From Natrinema sp. SYSU A 869 (lineage in GTDB: Archaea > Halobacteriota > Halobacteria > Halobacteriales > Natrialbaceae): a stretch of 64,000 bases of DNA. The position numbers were made by a program, and so were the translations under genes. Location of the stretch: the NCBI RefSeq assembly GCF_019879105.1, contig NZ_CP082249.1, positions 62,001 through 126,000 on the forward strand, read 5' to 3'. The notes under the pieces are model-generated. The model saw nothing but the letters and a program-made list of their open reading frames with translations. It was not told the DNA's origin and did not search any database. Of the stretch, positions 35,215 to 45,019 are shown in pieces. Numbering within the stretch: position 1 is the first letter of the stretch; the number at the start of each line of letters is the position of its first letter.

Positions 35215-35379
35215 ATGGAGTGTTCCGAGTCCGACTGTGAGCGCCCCGCGGCGGTTGAGTTACACATCCCCTGGGACGAGAACCGTCTCGTCTGTGCCGC
35301 CCACGCCCGCGTGCTGGGTCGACGGGACGGCGTCGTCGCGGACCCGCTCCCCGACCGGAGCGAGGACTTACTCGAGTAA
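35215..35379 (+). CDS. 54-residue zinc-ribbon-like protein
   Basis: The frame starts ATG at 35215 (ECSESDCERPAAVELHIPW) and stops at 35379. Cys3, Cys8, Cys27 and His30 (C-x4-C ... C-x2-H) are arranged as a small metal site, and the sequence resembles haloarchaeal micro-proteins with the same cysteine pattern. An out-of-frame ATG 4 bases upstream is not used. It lies 43 bases after the DUF456 gene and may be co-transcribed with it. Confidence 0.65.
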   Translation: MECSESDCERPAAVELHIPWDENRLVCAAHARVLGRRDGVVADPLPDRSEDLLE

Positions 35380-35388
35380 TCGCGATCG

Positions 35389-35951
35389 ATTGCGGTCAGC
35401 GTCGCGGACGGTACGGTAGTCACGAGGGACGTCTATCTCGAGCGCGAGTGAGGCCCCGGCAGCGGTGATCTGGAGGTCTCAGCGACGCCCGTCGGCGGCG
35501 GCCGGACGATTCCGTGTGAGATCACGGTCTTCGGTGACGAGCGCTACGGTACCACTGCACCGACCGGATCGGTCCCCGACAACGAAAACTGGGAGAACGG
35601 GTTCGAGGTGAGCGAGGGCTGGTGGGAGATCCTTGTCATGAACGCCGAGGATACAGCGACGGCTATCAGGAAGTCTTGGTCGAGGACGGTGAGACGGTCT
35701 TCGCTGGGTCCAGCTCGCCAAGGGCGACGGCGAGATTCCGGAAACGGGCCGGATCACCGGTACCGTCGTCGACGATACCGGGCCCCTGTCGACGGCGCGA
35801 CCGTTCGGACGGACGGCGCATGGGCGTCGGTCGACGAGGTGAGCTCGAACTCGAGCTCGAGCACGGTCGACACCGCATCGTGACGAACGTGGCAGGATAC
35901 GAGCGAGTCGCGGGCGACGTTCAGGTCAAATTCGTCGGACGACGGAACTGA
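35389..35951 (+). pseudogene. Decayed beta-sandwich (carboxypeptidase-regulatory-like) gene
   Basis: Fragments lie in different plus-strand frames: IAVSVADGTVVTRDVYLERE then a stop; LEVSATPVGGGRTIPCEITV and GWWEILVMNAED; YQEVLVEDGETVFAG; GRITGTVVDDTG; and finally RHRIVTNVAGYERVAGDVQV to a stop at 35951. The VEDGETV and GTVVDD pieces are typical of carboxypeptidase-regulatory/PEGA-like repeats in surface proteins. At least three frame changes are needed, so the gene is dead. Confidence 0.5.
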
Positions 35952-36033
35952 CCGTCATGCTCCGGTCGCACAACTCGCAGTAACGCCCGCGAACTGATCC
36001 GGATTGAGGTCGATATCGCTTCGAGGATGCGAG

Positions 36034-37776
36034 TCAGGGATGCGCGTAGTATGCGACCGTCTCCTCGGCTTCATCGTCGCTTTCGTGTCGATCAATTCGT
36101 GCGAACCCGACTCGCTCGAACTGGACCATTTCGTCGATAGCGAGGTCGGCGACGCCCGGTTCCGCGTGCCCCGTCACGTCGCCGTCCATGGTTCGCATGC
36201 GGACGGGGACTCTCCCGTCCGCTGGTACCCAATGGATGACGTCGACACTGCCCTCGCGGACAACATCGATATCGTCGCCGGTGTACTGGAGGACGCCGTC
36301 ATCGAACCGGAAACAGCCGAATCCTTTCAGCCAGATGCGCTGCTCCCCGCTCTCATCTTCGTCGGGAATGTCCCCGAGCTCGAGCATGACGGAGTCACTG
36401 ACGGGGATCTCGCGAACGCCGCGGTCCTCGTGATTGGGGTGAAGCGGCGGGTTCGCTTCGGCAGGCGGGTCGCCGGCGAGGGGGATCTGATTGCCGTCGC
36501 GGACGAAGAACCAGCGGTCGGTCTCCTCGTCGATCAGGTCGCGGTTGTTCGCGTAGATTGAACTCATCGCGAGGTCGACGTCGGTGGTCGAGGTGCCGAG
36601 TCCGGTCATCGCCTCGACGATGGCCTCGCCGCGGATGCCGCGCCGGCGCAGACTCTTGAGCGTCGGCGCTCGCGGGTCGTCCCAGCCGTCGAGTGCACCG
36701 TCGTCGATCAGCTCCGAGATGGTCGACGTGCTCATTTTCACGTCGTAGTCGTCTAGCTGGACGTGGCCCCAGTGGATGACCTCAGGATACTCCCACCCGA
36801 AGTAGTCGTAGACAAACTGCTGGCGCTTCGCGGAGTCCTGCAAGTCGATCCCGCGGATAATGTGGGTGACCTCAAGCAGGTGATCGTCGACCCCCGACTG
36901 GAAGTCGAGCATCGGCCAGCAGCGGTACTCGCTGGCCTCTTCTCGCGGGTGTGGCGTGTCGATCATCCGGAAGGAAACCCAGTCGCGCAGCGCCGGGTTC
37001 TTGTGTTCGATGTCGGTCTTGACCCGCAGGACCATCTCGCCGCTGCTGTAGTCGCCAGCGATCATCCCTTGGAACTCCTCGAGTACGGTCTCTTCGTCCT
37101 TCTCGCGGTGGGGACAGGCCTCAGCCGAGTTCTTCAGCTCCGAGAACGCCTCGCCCGAACACGAGCAGGTGTAGGCTCCGCCCATCCCGATGAGTTCGCG
37201 GGCGTGGTCGTAATAGGTCTCGAGACGGTCGCTGGCCTTGTAGGTCGCATCCGGTTCGAAGCCGAGATAGTCGAGATCCTCGAGAATCGCGTCGTAGGCC
37301 TCGAGATCAGGGCGCTTGGTCTCGGGGTCGGTGTCGTCGAATCGCACGCAGAACCAGCCGTCGTAGCGCTCGCGATAGGTGCCGATGACGGCGGGCATCC
37401 GGGCGTGACCGACGTGCCAGGGCCCGTTCGGGTTCGGCGCACATCGCATCCGGATCTCGTCGTACGCCTCGGCGTTGGGCAGGTCCGGCAGGTCGTGTTC
37501 GTCTTCCTCCTCCTCGGCCTCGATCTCGGCGAGTTCCTCGGGTGCGAGTTCCTCGAGACGGGCCCGTTTCTCCTCGTATGTGAGATCGTTAACCCGACCC
37601 ACGACACCGCCGATGACGCCGGGGACGGCGTCGGAGTGCTCGCGAAAGTCCGGGTTATCGCCCATCAGCGGCCCCATCACGGCACCGACCGCAGCGTCGC
37701 TCTCGTGTTTGACGGCGTTCAACAGCGCGTGCTTTTCGGCCTCGCGCTCGACGCGTTCGCGCAACTCGTCGTTCAT
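36034..37776 (-). CDS. gltX: Glutamyl-tRNA synthetase, archaeal type
   Basis: About 580 residues from the ATG at 37776 (DELRERVEREAEKHALLNAV); upstream frame is unsupported. The class I HIGH box is NPNGPWHVGHARMP and the KMSKS loop reads VKMSTSTI. The all-beta anticodon-binding domain of the archaeal/GlnRS type follows. In archaea this enzyme is usually non-discriminating and charges tRNA-Gln with Glu for later amidation. It is on the same strand as idsA and rnj but separated from them by a plus-strand monooxygenase gene. Confidence 0.95.
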   Translation of the reverse strand: MNDELRERVEREAEKHALLNAVKHESDAAVGAVMGPLMGDNPDFREHSDAVPGVIGGVVGRVNDLTYEEKRARLEELAPEELAEIEAEEEEDEHDLPDLPNAEAYDEIRMRCAPNPNGPWHVGHARMPAVIGTYRERYDGWFCVRFDDTDPETKRPDLEAYDAILEDLDYLGFEPDATYKASDRLETYYDHARELIGMGGAYTCSCSGEAFSELKNSAEACPHREKDEETVLEEFQGMIAGDYSSGEMVLRVKTDIEHKNPALRDWVSFRMIDTPHPREEASEYRCWPMLDFQSGVDDHLLEVTHIIRGIDLQDSAKRQQFVYDYFGWEYPEVIHWGHVQLDDYDVKMSTSTISELIDDGALDGWDDPRAPTLKSLRRRGIRGEAIVEAMTGLGTSTTDVDLAMSSIYANNRDLIDEETDRWFFVRDGNQIPLAGDPPAEANPPLHPNHEDRGVREIPVSDSVMLELGDIPDEDESGEQRIWLKGFGCFRFDDGVLQYTGDDIDVVREGSVDVIHWVPADGRVPVRMRTMDGDVTGHAEPGVADLAIDEMVQFERVGFARIDRHESDDEAEETVAYYAHP

Positions 37777-37901
37777 TACTCGAGGATATTCGCGCCCGGA
37801 CCAAAACCCCCGCGGTGTCGGATCGCGGGTCCGGTTTCCCGTCGATGATCGCGGTGCGATTTTATGCGCGCTGGTCGTCAATCGATAGTCATGGGTCCCC
37901 A

Positions 37902-39245
37902 ATGGTATTAGATAATCTGAAACGATACAGGCCGAGGGAAATGCCGCGTCTCGGCGGACGGGCGGTCGTGCTCGGAGCGAGTATGGCTGGCCTCGCCGCT
38001 GCCAGGGTACTTTCCGATGGGTTCGACGATGTCGTCGTCATCGAGCGGGATTCGTTGCCCGACGGGCCGGTGACGCGGGACGGCGCTCCACAGACCCGAC
38101 ACCCACACGTACTGTTGGAGGCTGGACGGGCGACGTTAGAGGATTTCTTCCCCGGGTTCAGCGAAGACGTCATCAGGAACGGCGGACTCATGGTCGACGC
38201 CGCGACGAAGATGGCGTACTACGATCAGGGGGGTTTCCTCGCGGACGGGCCCAATCGGTTACCGATGCTGTGTGCCAGCAGGGCACTGTTCGAACACGTC
38301 ACCCGGACACATGTCCGATCTCTGGACGACGTCGCTCTCTACGATGGGTGTCAGTTCACGGCGTATCGGTTCGAAGCCGGCGACGGCGTGACCGGTGTGA
38401 CCTACCGCGACGAGAGCGGGGCGAGCGCGACCCTGACGGCCGACCTCGTAGTCGATGCGACCGGCCGGACCAGTCGGACGCCGACCTGGTTGGACGAACA
38501 CGGATTCACCCCGCCCGACGTAGACGAGGTGGCTGTCGACGTGACCTACAGTACAGTCCGAATCGACCGTCCACCGGACGACCGGACCGTGCTATTCGTT
38601 CCGCCCTCCCCGCCGCGAACGCGCGGTGCCGCGGCGATTCCGATAGAAGACAACCAGTGGGAGTTCATCGTTCAGGGGATCCACGGCGACGACACGCCGA
38701 CCGATCGGGCAGGGCTCGTCGAGTTCGCCTCGAGCCTTCCCGTCCCGGATGTGGAACGGCTCGTGACCGAACGCGAGTGGCACTCGGACGCGATCCACCA
38801 CTACCCGTTCCCGTCGAGCGTCCGCCGTCACTACGAGGCCATAGAGCGGTTTCCCGACGGACTCGTCGTCACCGGCGACGCGATTGCCAGCTTCAACCCT
38901 ATTTACGGCCAGGGAATGTCCGTGGGTGCCCTCGAGGCCCTCTTGTTACACCATATCCTCGTGGCCACCGGCGGAAACGATCTCGCAGCGCGGTTTTTCG
39001 AGCGGGCGACGGATCTGATCGATCAGGTCTGGAAAATAGCCGTCGGGGCCGATTTCGCGTTTCCGCAAACGACCGGTCCGAAACCGTTCGGGACGGATCT
39101 CTTCAATCGGTACGTGAACCGACTGATTCGGAAGGCCCACACCGACGGGACGCTGACGGACACGTACTATCGCGTCTTCAGACTCGAGCAGCCGATGACC
39201 TCGTTGGTGCGGCCCGAGATCGTCCGACGAGTCATCCAGCCCTGA
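37902..39245 (+). CDS. FAD-dependent monooxygenase-like protein
   Basis: About 447 residues from the ATG at 37902. The Rossmann dinucleotide fold VVLGASMAGLAAARVLSDGF is followed by IERDSLPDGP, the motif DLVVDATGRTSRTPTW, and a second FAD motif GLVVTGDAIASFNPIYGQGM. It resembles geranylgeranyl-reductase/hydroxylase-type flavoproteins acting on hydrophobic substrates; lipid or pigment modification is possible given nearby isoprenoid genes, but this is inference. Confidence 0.85.
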   Translation: MVLDNLKRYRPREMPRLGGRAVVLGASMAGLAAARVLSDGFDDVVVIERDSLPDGPVTRDGAPQTRHPHVLLEAGRATLEDFFPGFSEDVIRNGGLMVDAATKMAYYDQGGFLADGPNRLPMLCASRALFEHVTRTHVRSLDDVALYDGCQFTAYRFEAGDGVTGVTYRDESGASATLTADLVVDATGRTSRTPTWLDEHGFTPPDVDEVAVDVTYSTVRIDRPPDDRTVLFVPPSPPRTRGAAAIPIEDNQWEFIVQGIHGDDTPTDRAGLVEFASSLPVPDVERLVTEREWHSDAIHHYPFPSSVRRHYEAIERFPDGLVVTGDAIASFNPIYGQGMSVGALEALLLHHILVATGGNDLAARFFERATDLIDQVWKIAVGADFAFPQTTGPKPFGTDLFNRYVNRLIRKAHTDGTLTDTYYRVFRLEQPMTSLVRPEIVRRVIQP

Positions 39246-39419
39246 CTCCGCCTTCCACTTCGCTCATGACATGCTTGCAGTAGTGATACGTTCACGGTAT
39301 GTCGACCGGCGGGACGTCCGTGACCTGTGTCCGGAAAAACGAGTCGAGGGGCCGACGCTTTCGAGTCGGCCATCCGCCCAATGGGGATCGGCTCACCACT
39401 GACCGGCCCGCGAGCGTGC

Positions 39420-40472
39420 TCAGTAGCCGCGCTGGATCAGATAATCCGCGAGTTCACAGAGCAACTCGCGGGCCTCGTTATCCGGCACGACCTCGAGGCG
39501 GTTCTTCCCCTGCTCGACCAGATCGCGGGCCGTCTCGTTGGCATAGGAGATCGAGCCCGCGTTCTCGAGTTCGGCGACCGCGTCGTCGATCTCGGCCTCA
39601 GTGACCGCGTCGACGTCGTCGGTGTCGACCAGGGTCTCGACGTCGACGCCCTGGTCGCGGGCGTGGACGGTGATCAGCGTCTGCTTGTTCTCGACGAGGT
39701 CGCTCCCTCGCTGTTTGCCGAGTTGTTCGCTGGGCACAGTCAGGTCAAGAACGTCGTCCTGGATCTGGAACGCGCGGCCGACATCGAGCCCGTAGCCGTA
39801 GAGCGCGTCGATCGTCTCGTCGTCGGCTCCCAGCAAGATCGCGGGGAGACACGCCGAGGCGGCGTACAGCACCGCCGTCTTCTGTTCGACCATCTCCAGA
39901 TATTCGTCGGGCGAGACGTCAATACGTTCCTCGAAGGTAACGTCGAGCGACTGCCCCTCGCAGATCTTCGTACAGGTCGTCGCGAGGACGTCCAGTGCGT
40001 CGACGATGCGGTCCGGTTTGGCTCCCGTATCGAGCATGATCTCGAATGCCTTCGAGTAGAGCGTGTCGCCGGCCAGGATCGCCGTCTCGAGATCGTACTC
40101 CTTGTGGACGGCGGGGACGCCCCGTCGAAGGTCGTCGTCGTCCATGATGTCGTCGTGGATCAGCGTGAACGACTGGATGACCTCGACGCTGACTGCGGCG
40201 GCCATCACGTCTACCGGCCCGCTCCCGTCGAGTGCGTCGAACGAGCGGTACTCTGCCGACAGCGGCTCGACATCAGTCAGCGCCTCCGCCGTCGTCAGCA
40301 GGACGGCCGGCCGTAGCCGCTTGCCGCCCGCATCAAGCAGATACCGGGAAGCCTCGTAGAGTCGTTCTGGCCGCTTGACTGGCAACTCCTCTGGGATCGC
40401 GTCGTTGACCTGCTCGCGGCGCTGCCGGACCGCCTCGAGCACCGCCTCTTCGCGTGCCTCGGGGCTCGTCAT
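39420..40472 (-). CDS. idsA: Polyprenyl (geranylgeranyl/farnesyl) diphosphate synthase
   Basis: This 350-residue enzyme condenses isopentenyl units for archaeal lipids. The first Asp-rich motif is DDIMDDDDLRRG, the second DDVLD in AFQIQDDVLDLTVP, and GGKRLRP is the IPP-binding loop. The residues before the first motif (IQSFTLIHDD) set chain length but product length is not deduced here. It starts immediately downstream of rnj (1 base). Confidence 0.94.
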   Translation of the reverse strand: MTSPEAREEAVLEAVRQRREQVNDAIPEELPVKRPERLYEASRYLLDAGGKRLRPAVLLTTAEALTDVEPLSAEYRSFDALDGSGPVDVMAAAVSVEVIQSFTLIHDDIMDDDDLRRGVPAVHKEYDLETAILAGDTLYSKAFEIMLDTGAKPDRIVDALDVLATTCTKICEGQSLDVTFEERIDVSPDEYLEMVEQKTAVLYAASACLPAILLGADDETIDALYGYGLDVGRAFQIQDDVLDLTVPSEQLGKQRGSDLVENKQTLITVHARDQGVDVETLVDTDDVDAVTEAEIDDAVAELENAGSISYANETARDLVEQGKNRLEVVPDNEARELLCELADYLIQRGY

Positions 40473-40473
40473 A

Positions 40474-41826
40474 TCAGTCGACTAGCTGGATGAGGTTCCC
40501 GTTACGCGTAACGTGAAGATCTCGGCCCATCTTGTACCCCTCACTCTCACAGAGGTTGACGTAGCTCGAGTAGCCACTCATGTCCTGGTGAGCAGGGATG
40601 ATGTTCTGTGGTTGCAGTGCATCGAGCATCTTGTAGTGGCCCTCCTGATTGAGGTGACCCGAGACGTGAATGTCGTCGTAGACCCGTGCGCCCTGCATGC
40701 CGAGCAGTTTCTCAGCCTGGTAGCGCTGGCCCTCGTTGGTCGGCTCCGGAATGACGCGGGCGGAGAAGACGACCTTGTCGCCGTCTTCCAGTTCGTAGGG
40801 GGTCTCGCCGCGGGCCATTCGAGTGAGCATCGCACGGGGCTCGCCCTGGTGGCCGGTGACGATCGGCAGATAGTTCTCCTTGCCCTCGTTCATGATTCGC
40901 TTGAACGTGCGGTCGACGGACTTGCGGTGGCCAAACATCCCCAGGTCGGAGGGGAAGTCAACGAAGTCCAGTCGCTCCGCAGTCCCGGAGTATTTCTCCA
41001 TTGATCGACCCAACAGTACGGGCTGGCGGCCGATATCGTCGGCAAACTCGACCAGCGACTTCACGCGGGCGATGTGACTCGAGAACGTCGTGGCGACGAT
41101 GCCGCCGTCGTAGTCCTCGATGCTGTAAAGGACGTCCCGGAGGTGTTCACGAGCGACCTTCTCGGAGGGCGTTCGTCCCTTCTTGTTCGCGTTCGTACAG
41201 TCCTCGATATAACAGAGGACGCCCTCACCTTCGCGGCCGATCTCGCGGAAGCGCTCCATGTCGATCGGGTCGCCGATGACGGGCGTGTGATCCATCCGTT
41301 TGTCCAGCCCGTAGACGACTGCGCCTTCGGGTGTGTGGAGGACCGGGTTGATCGCGTCGATGATCGAGTGCGTGACGTTGACGAACTCGAGGTCGACCTT
41401 TCCGGAGTCGCCGAGCGACATCGTCTCGCCGGCTTCCATCTTGACGAGGTCGTTTTCGACGCCGAACTTCTGTTCGCCCTCGATCTGCTGTTTGACCAGC
41501 TCGATCGTAAACGGCGTCGCGACGATCGGCGCATCGTATCGGTGAGCCAGCTTCGAGATGGCACCGATGTGGTCGAGGTGGCCATGGGTCGGCACGATGG
41601 CCTTCACGTCGCCCTCGAGGTCGCTCATGACACGATCGTCCGGGATTGCACCCATGTCGATCAGGTCGAGACTGTGCATTCGCTCGGTTTCGACGTTGTC
41701 GTGGATCAGGACCTGCGAGAGGTTCAGACCCATGTCGAAGATGACGACATCGTCACCGGCGCGGACGGCAGTCATCTGCCGTCCGACTTCTTCGTAGCCG
41801 CCAATGGTTGCGATTTCGATTTCCAT
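40474..41826 (-). CDS. rnj: Ribonuclease J
   Basis: This 450-residue enzyme is a metallo-beta-lactamase/beta-CASP RNase acting as 5'-3' exonuclease in RNA decay. The metal motif [10 protein letters not shown] is followed by [32 protein letters not shown], the beta-CASP core ([12 protein letters not shown]), and motif [13 protein letters not shown] with IIPAH. The start matches the conserved N-terminus [15 protein letters not shown]. It is co-directional with idsA, and a minus-strand TATA-like TTTTTAACA near 42032 would give a leader of about 180 bases. Confidence 0.95.
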   Translation of the reverse strand: MEIEIATIGGYEEVGRQMTAVRAGDDVVIFDMGLNLSQVLIHDNVETERMHSLDLIDMGAIPDDRVMSDLEGDVKAIVPTHGHLDHIGAISKLAHRYDAPIVATPFTIELVKQQIEGEQKFGVENDLVKMEAGETMSLGDSGKVDLEFVNVTHSIIDAINPVLHTPEGAVVYGLDKRMDHTPVIGDPIDMERFREIGREGEGVLCYIEDCTNANKKGRTPSEKVAREHLRDVLYSIEDYDGGIVATTFSSHIARVKSLVEFADDIGRQPVLLGRSMEKYSGTAERLDFVDFPSDLGMFGHRKSVDRTFKRIMNEGKENYLPIVTGHQGEPRAMLTRMARGETPYELEDGDKVVFSARVIPEPTNEGQRYQAEKLLGMQGARVYDDIHVSGHLNQEGHYKMLDALQPQNIIPAHQDMSGYSSYVNLCESEGYKMGRDLHVTRNGNLIQLVD

Positions 41827-42189
41827 GGTTCCTTGTATTGAAAGCCGCTGTCTGGACTCTCATCGAAACGGTCCGCGGACGCCTAGTCGTACGGCCCCGG
41901 CGTCTTGCAGCGCGTCGGCCATCCCGCTATGCGCTCGGTGCGACGGCGGATCCGTCTTCGATAGCTCGCGACATCGCAAGCCCCGAACGCACTTGCCCGC
42001 GGGTTTCGCTAGTGGCCAGTACACGCCCGGGTGTTAAAAACGCAGTGGGTTGGATCGTCAGCCGCGACACCGGCCGTCTCGGCGGTTTCCGACCCGTTCG
42101 GGTAGACGAGGTGACCGTTCTGACACCGCAATTCATTTGCCGGTCGCCTCGAAACGGGTGTCAGTGACTATGCTTTCGGAGGGATCGTC
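41827..42189. other. Divergent intergenic region between rnj and trkA
   Basis: There is no gene. A minus-strand TATA-like element (42030-42037) probably serves rnj. A short inverted repeat GACACCG...CGGTGTC-like is not perfect. Nothing else is recognised. Confidence 0.35.
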
Positions 42190-43520
42190 GTGTACGTAAT
42201 TATCGTCGGTGCCGGCGAGGTCGGCCGTTCGATCGCTGCGAACCTCGAGGATACCCACGACGTGGTCGTCATCGATCGCGATGACGATATGGTCGAGGAA
42301 CTCACCTACTCACTGGACGTACTCACGATCCGTGGCGACGGAACCGATCTCGAGACGCTTCGCGATGCGGGGCTCGAGCAGGCGGGACTCGTCATCGCCT
42401 GTACGGACAACGACGAGACGAACGCGGTCGTCTGTGGCGCTGCGAAGGCAGCGACGGACGTGTTCACCGTCGCACGGGTGCGACGCCGGACGTTGCTCGA
42501 GACGTGGCAGGGATCGCAGGGTGCCTTCGGCGTCGACTTTATGGTCTGTACTGACCTGCTAACCGCACAGACGATCTTCCAGATCTCCGGCCTGCCGAGC
42601 GCACACGACGTCGATACGTTCGCTGGCGGCCTCATTCGGATGGCCGAGTTCGATATTCCGGCGGACAGCCCGATCGCAGATCGAACCGTCAGGGAGGCCG
42701 ACTGTTACGATTCGCTCACGTTCGCCGCGATCTTTCGGGACGACGAGATGGTCGTCACGAGAGGTGACACGGTCATTCGAGCCGGAGATCGGGTCGTCGT
42801 CATCGGTAGCCCCGATTCGATCAACGACTTCGCCGACGAGGTCGCGATGATGCCCGAGGAGGCCGAAGAGGTCGTCATCGTCGGTGCCAGCGAGATCGGA
42901 TTCCAGACCGCTCGCGAGTTCGAGGATCACGGGTTCCGTCCGCGATTGATCGAACGGGACCACGACCGGGCCCGCGAGGTCGCCGAAGCGCTGCCGAACA
43001 CGATGGTCATGGAGAGCGACGCGACCGATACCGACTTTCTCGCCCGCGAACACGTCGATGAGGCCGATGTCGTGATCGCCGCCCTCGACAGCGACGAGAA
43101 GAATCTGCTCGTCTCCCTGCTCGCCGACCGCCTCGGCGTCGACCGAACTGTCGCTATCATCGAAACACCAGAGTATGCCGACCTCTTCGAGACCGTCGGC
43201 GTCGACGTCGCGATCAACCCCCGCGAGGAGACCGCCGAAGAAATCATCCGCTTTACCCGGACCGACCATACCGAGAAGGTAGCCATGCTCGAGCACGACC
43301 GCGCAGAGGTCCTCGAGATCGAGGTCGGTCCCGACAGCGTCCTCGTCGGTCGAGAGATCGCCGACGCGACGAACGACCTCCCGGAGGGGTCGTCATCGGT
43401 GCGATCTCCCGCGGTGGCGAACACATCACGCCCCGCGGGTCGACGGTCGTCGAACCCGACGATCACGTGATCGTCTTCGTCGACGCGGCCGCTCTCGACG
43501 ACGTTATCGAACTGATCTAG
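42190..43520 (+). pseudogene. trkA: TrkA potassium-uptake regulator, C-terminal frameshift
   Basis: The frame starts with GTG (YVIIVGAGEVGRSIAANLED), carries two RCK/TrkA-N Rossmann units (second: EVVIVGASEIGFQTAREFED) and TrkA-C domains. It leaves the family pattern after NDLPEGS and stops at 43470. Reading on in the +1 frame gives GVVIGAISRGGEHITPRGS then VVEPDDHVIVFVDAAALDDV to a stop at 43520, the normal TrkA-C end. The shift is in the four-G run 43386-43389; one extra G would restore a 443-residue protein. Without it only the last C-terminal domain is lost, so partial function cannot be excluded. Binds NAD(H)/ATP to gate TrkH. Confidence 0.85.
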
Positions 43521-43699
43521 CCGCCCCGAAACGCGACGGGAGCCGTCTCTCCGTTTCATCGCTCTACTCTCGGGCGAGCATCGTTTCTCTACCGGGTCTC
43601 GATCCGCAAGCGAATGCGCCACGAGTGACGACTCACTGCCGTCCGATTTCCGGCGGGCCCGACTATCGAATCGCCCGATAGCGAATAGCTGACTCGCGT
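43521..43699. other. Convergent intergenic region
   Basis: This stretch lies between the ends of trkA and the small membrane gene. No repeats or genes are seen. Confidence 0.3.
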
Positions 43700-43903
43700 T
43701 CAGTTACGCACGCCTCGATAGAGGACGTATGCGACGAAGAACAGGACGTATCCGACCGCGATACTAGTCGTGAGGAGCGAGCGTCCGACAGCGACGATGA
43801 GGAGAATGATGACGGGACCAACGAGCAGGAGCGAGTCGAAGACCCGATCCTCAGCACCTGATTCGAAAACCTGTCCGACGAGCGGGAGTTCGCTGGGCCT
43901 CAT
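43700..43903 (-). CDS. Small two-helix membrane protein after truncated trkH
   Basis: About 67 residues from the ATG at 43903, overlapping the TrkH stop by 4 bases. It has two hydrophobic helices (SLLLVGPVIILLIVAVG and SIAVGYVLFFVAYVLYRG) and no known domain. Its position after trkH suggests a Trk-associated component; a second two-helix protein occurs near the other trkH. Confidence 0.6.
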   Translation of the reverse strand: MRPSELPLVGQVFESGAEDRVFDSLLLVGPVIILLIVAVGRSLLTTSIAVGYVLFFVAYVLYRGVRN

Positions 43904-44889
43904 TGGTAGATCCCTCCGCGGCGGAAGACTGCCCGTAGCGTTACCAACACCGGAATGATCTCGAGCCGGCCGATCCACATGTTGAACAGGAACATGAGCT
44001 TGCCGAGCGTCGGCAGCGATTCCGGTCCAGTAATGCCCGCGGAGAGGCCGACGTTGCCCTGTGCGCTGGCGACTTCGAAGATGAGATTCTCGAGCGTATA
44101 CTCGCCCTGCGGGAGGATCAGAAGGAGAATGAAGGTCCCGATAGCGAGGAACGTGAACCAGAGCACCGCGATGATCGCCGCTTCTTCGAACTCCTGGCGT
44201 ACTTCTTGTTCGGTGAGGCGGCGACCGTTGATGTTCAGTCGCCGGACGGCAGTCTCGGGATAGAAGACGTCTGAGATGCGATATCGAATGCCTTTCAACA
44301 GCGTGAGTGCGCGGATTAGCTTGATTCCGCCGACCGTCGACCCGGCCGCACCACCGATGAGCATGCCGAAGGTAACGGTAAGCTGGGCCTGAGCTGACCA
44401 GCGGCCCAGCGCGACGTTGGTCGCGTCGGCGGCGGTCTGAAAGCCGTCACAGGTCGCTGCCGAGACGAACTGGAACGACCCATAGCGGAATGCCGTGAAC
44501 AGGGAGTTGTACGTGTCACCGATATACACGAGCGCGGTCAGAACGAGCGTCCCGAGGCTCATGTAGATGAACACCCATCGGGTTTGGAGGTCCGAGTAGA
44601 GGTTCCGTAGGTCGCCCTGCAGGATGAGGTAGTGGACCGGGAACGCGATGCTGCCGAGCAGCATGACCGGGAGGAGTGCGAAGTCGATGGCCGCGCTGTC
44701 GTAGGTCGCAATTGAGTTGTCCGTAATCGAGAACCCGCCGGTCGCGAGTCCCGTCATGCCGTGGTTGATCGCTCCCCAGATCGGCATGCCCACGACCCAG
44801 AGAAGCAGGATCGAGACGAATAGTAACCCGGACAGCGCCTGGAACATTCGCCCCAAGTCTCGGCCGATCGTTTCCGTTGCCTCGTTCAT
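43900..44889 (-). CDS. trkH: TrkH potassium channel, N-terminal part missing
   Basis: The product has 329 residues, where intact TrkH is about 500. It starts inside the region equal to about residue 240 of the neighbouring full-length copy. Filter loops corresponding to repeats two, three and four are seen (HGMTGLATGGFS, ATCDGFQTAADA, ASAQGNVGLSAG), but repeat one is absent, so a normal pore cannot form from one chain. A stop precedes the ATG in frame and the 130 bases upstream hold no TrkH sequence. Probably a deletion remnant, though the start context looks usable. Confidence 0.8.
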   Translation of the reverse strand: MNEATETIGRDLGRMFQALSGLLFVSILLLWVVGMPIWGAINHGMTGLATGGFSITDNSIATYDSAAIDFALLPVMLLGSIAFPVHYLILQGDLRNLYSDLQTRWVFIYMSLGTLVLTALVYIGDTYNSLFTAFRYGSFQFVSAATCDGFQTAADATNVALGRWSAQAQLTVTFGMLIGGAAGSTVGGIKLIRALTLLKGIRYRISDVFYPETAVRRLNINGRRLTEQEVRQEFEEAAIIAVLWFTFLAIGTFILLLILPQGEYTLENLIFEVASAQGNVGLSAGITGPESLPTLGKLMFLFNMWIGRLEIIPVLVTLRAVFRRGGIYQ

Positions 44890-45019
44890 GTGTCACTCTC
44901 CGCCCGTTCTGGGCTCACAAACGCGATGGGATCGTGACGATATGCTTGAGTCCAGTCGCTCAATGACGACCGCTGTGGTCGACCGATGCGCCACTGCGAT
45001 CCGCTTCGTTGGATCATCA

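Noticed and set aside
36763-37848. Long plus-strand open frame opposite gltX
   Set aside because: Antisense shadow; Val/Leu/Gly-rich without family likeness.
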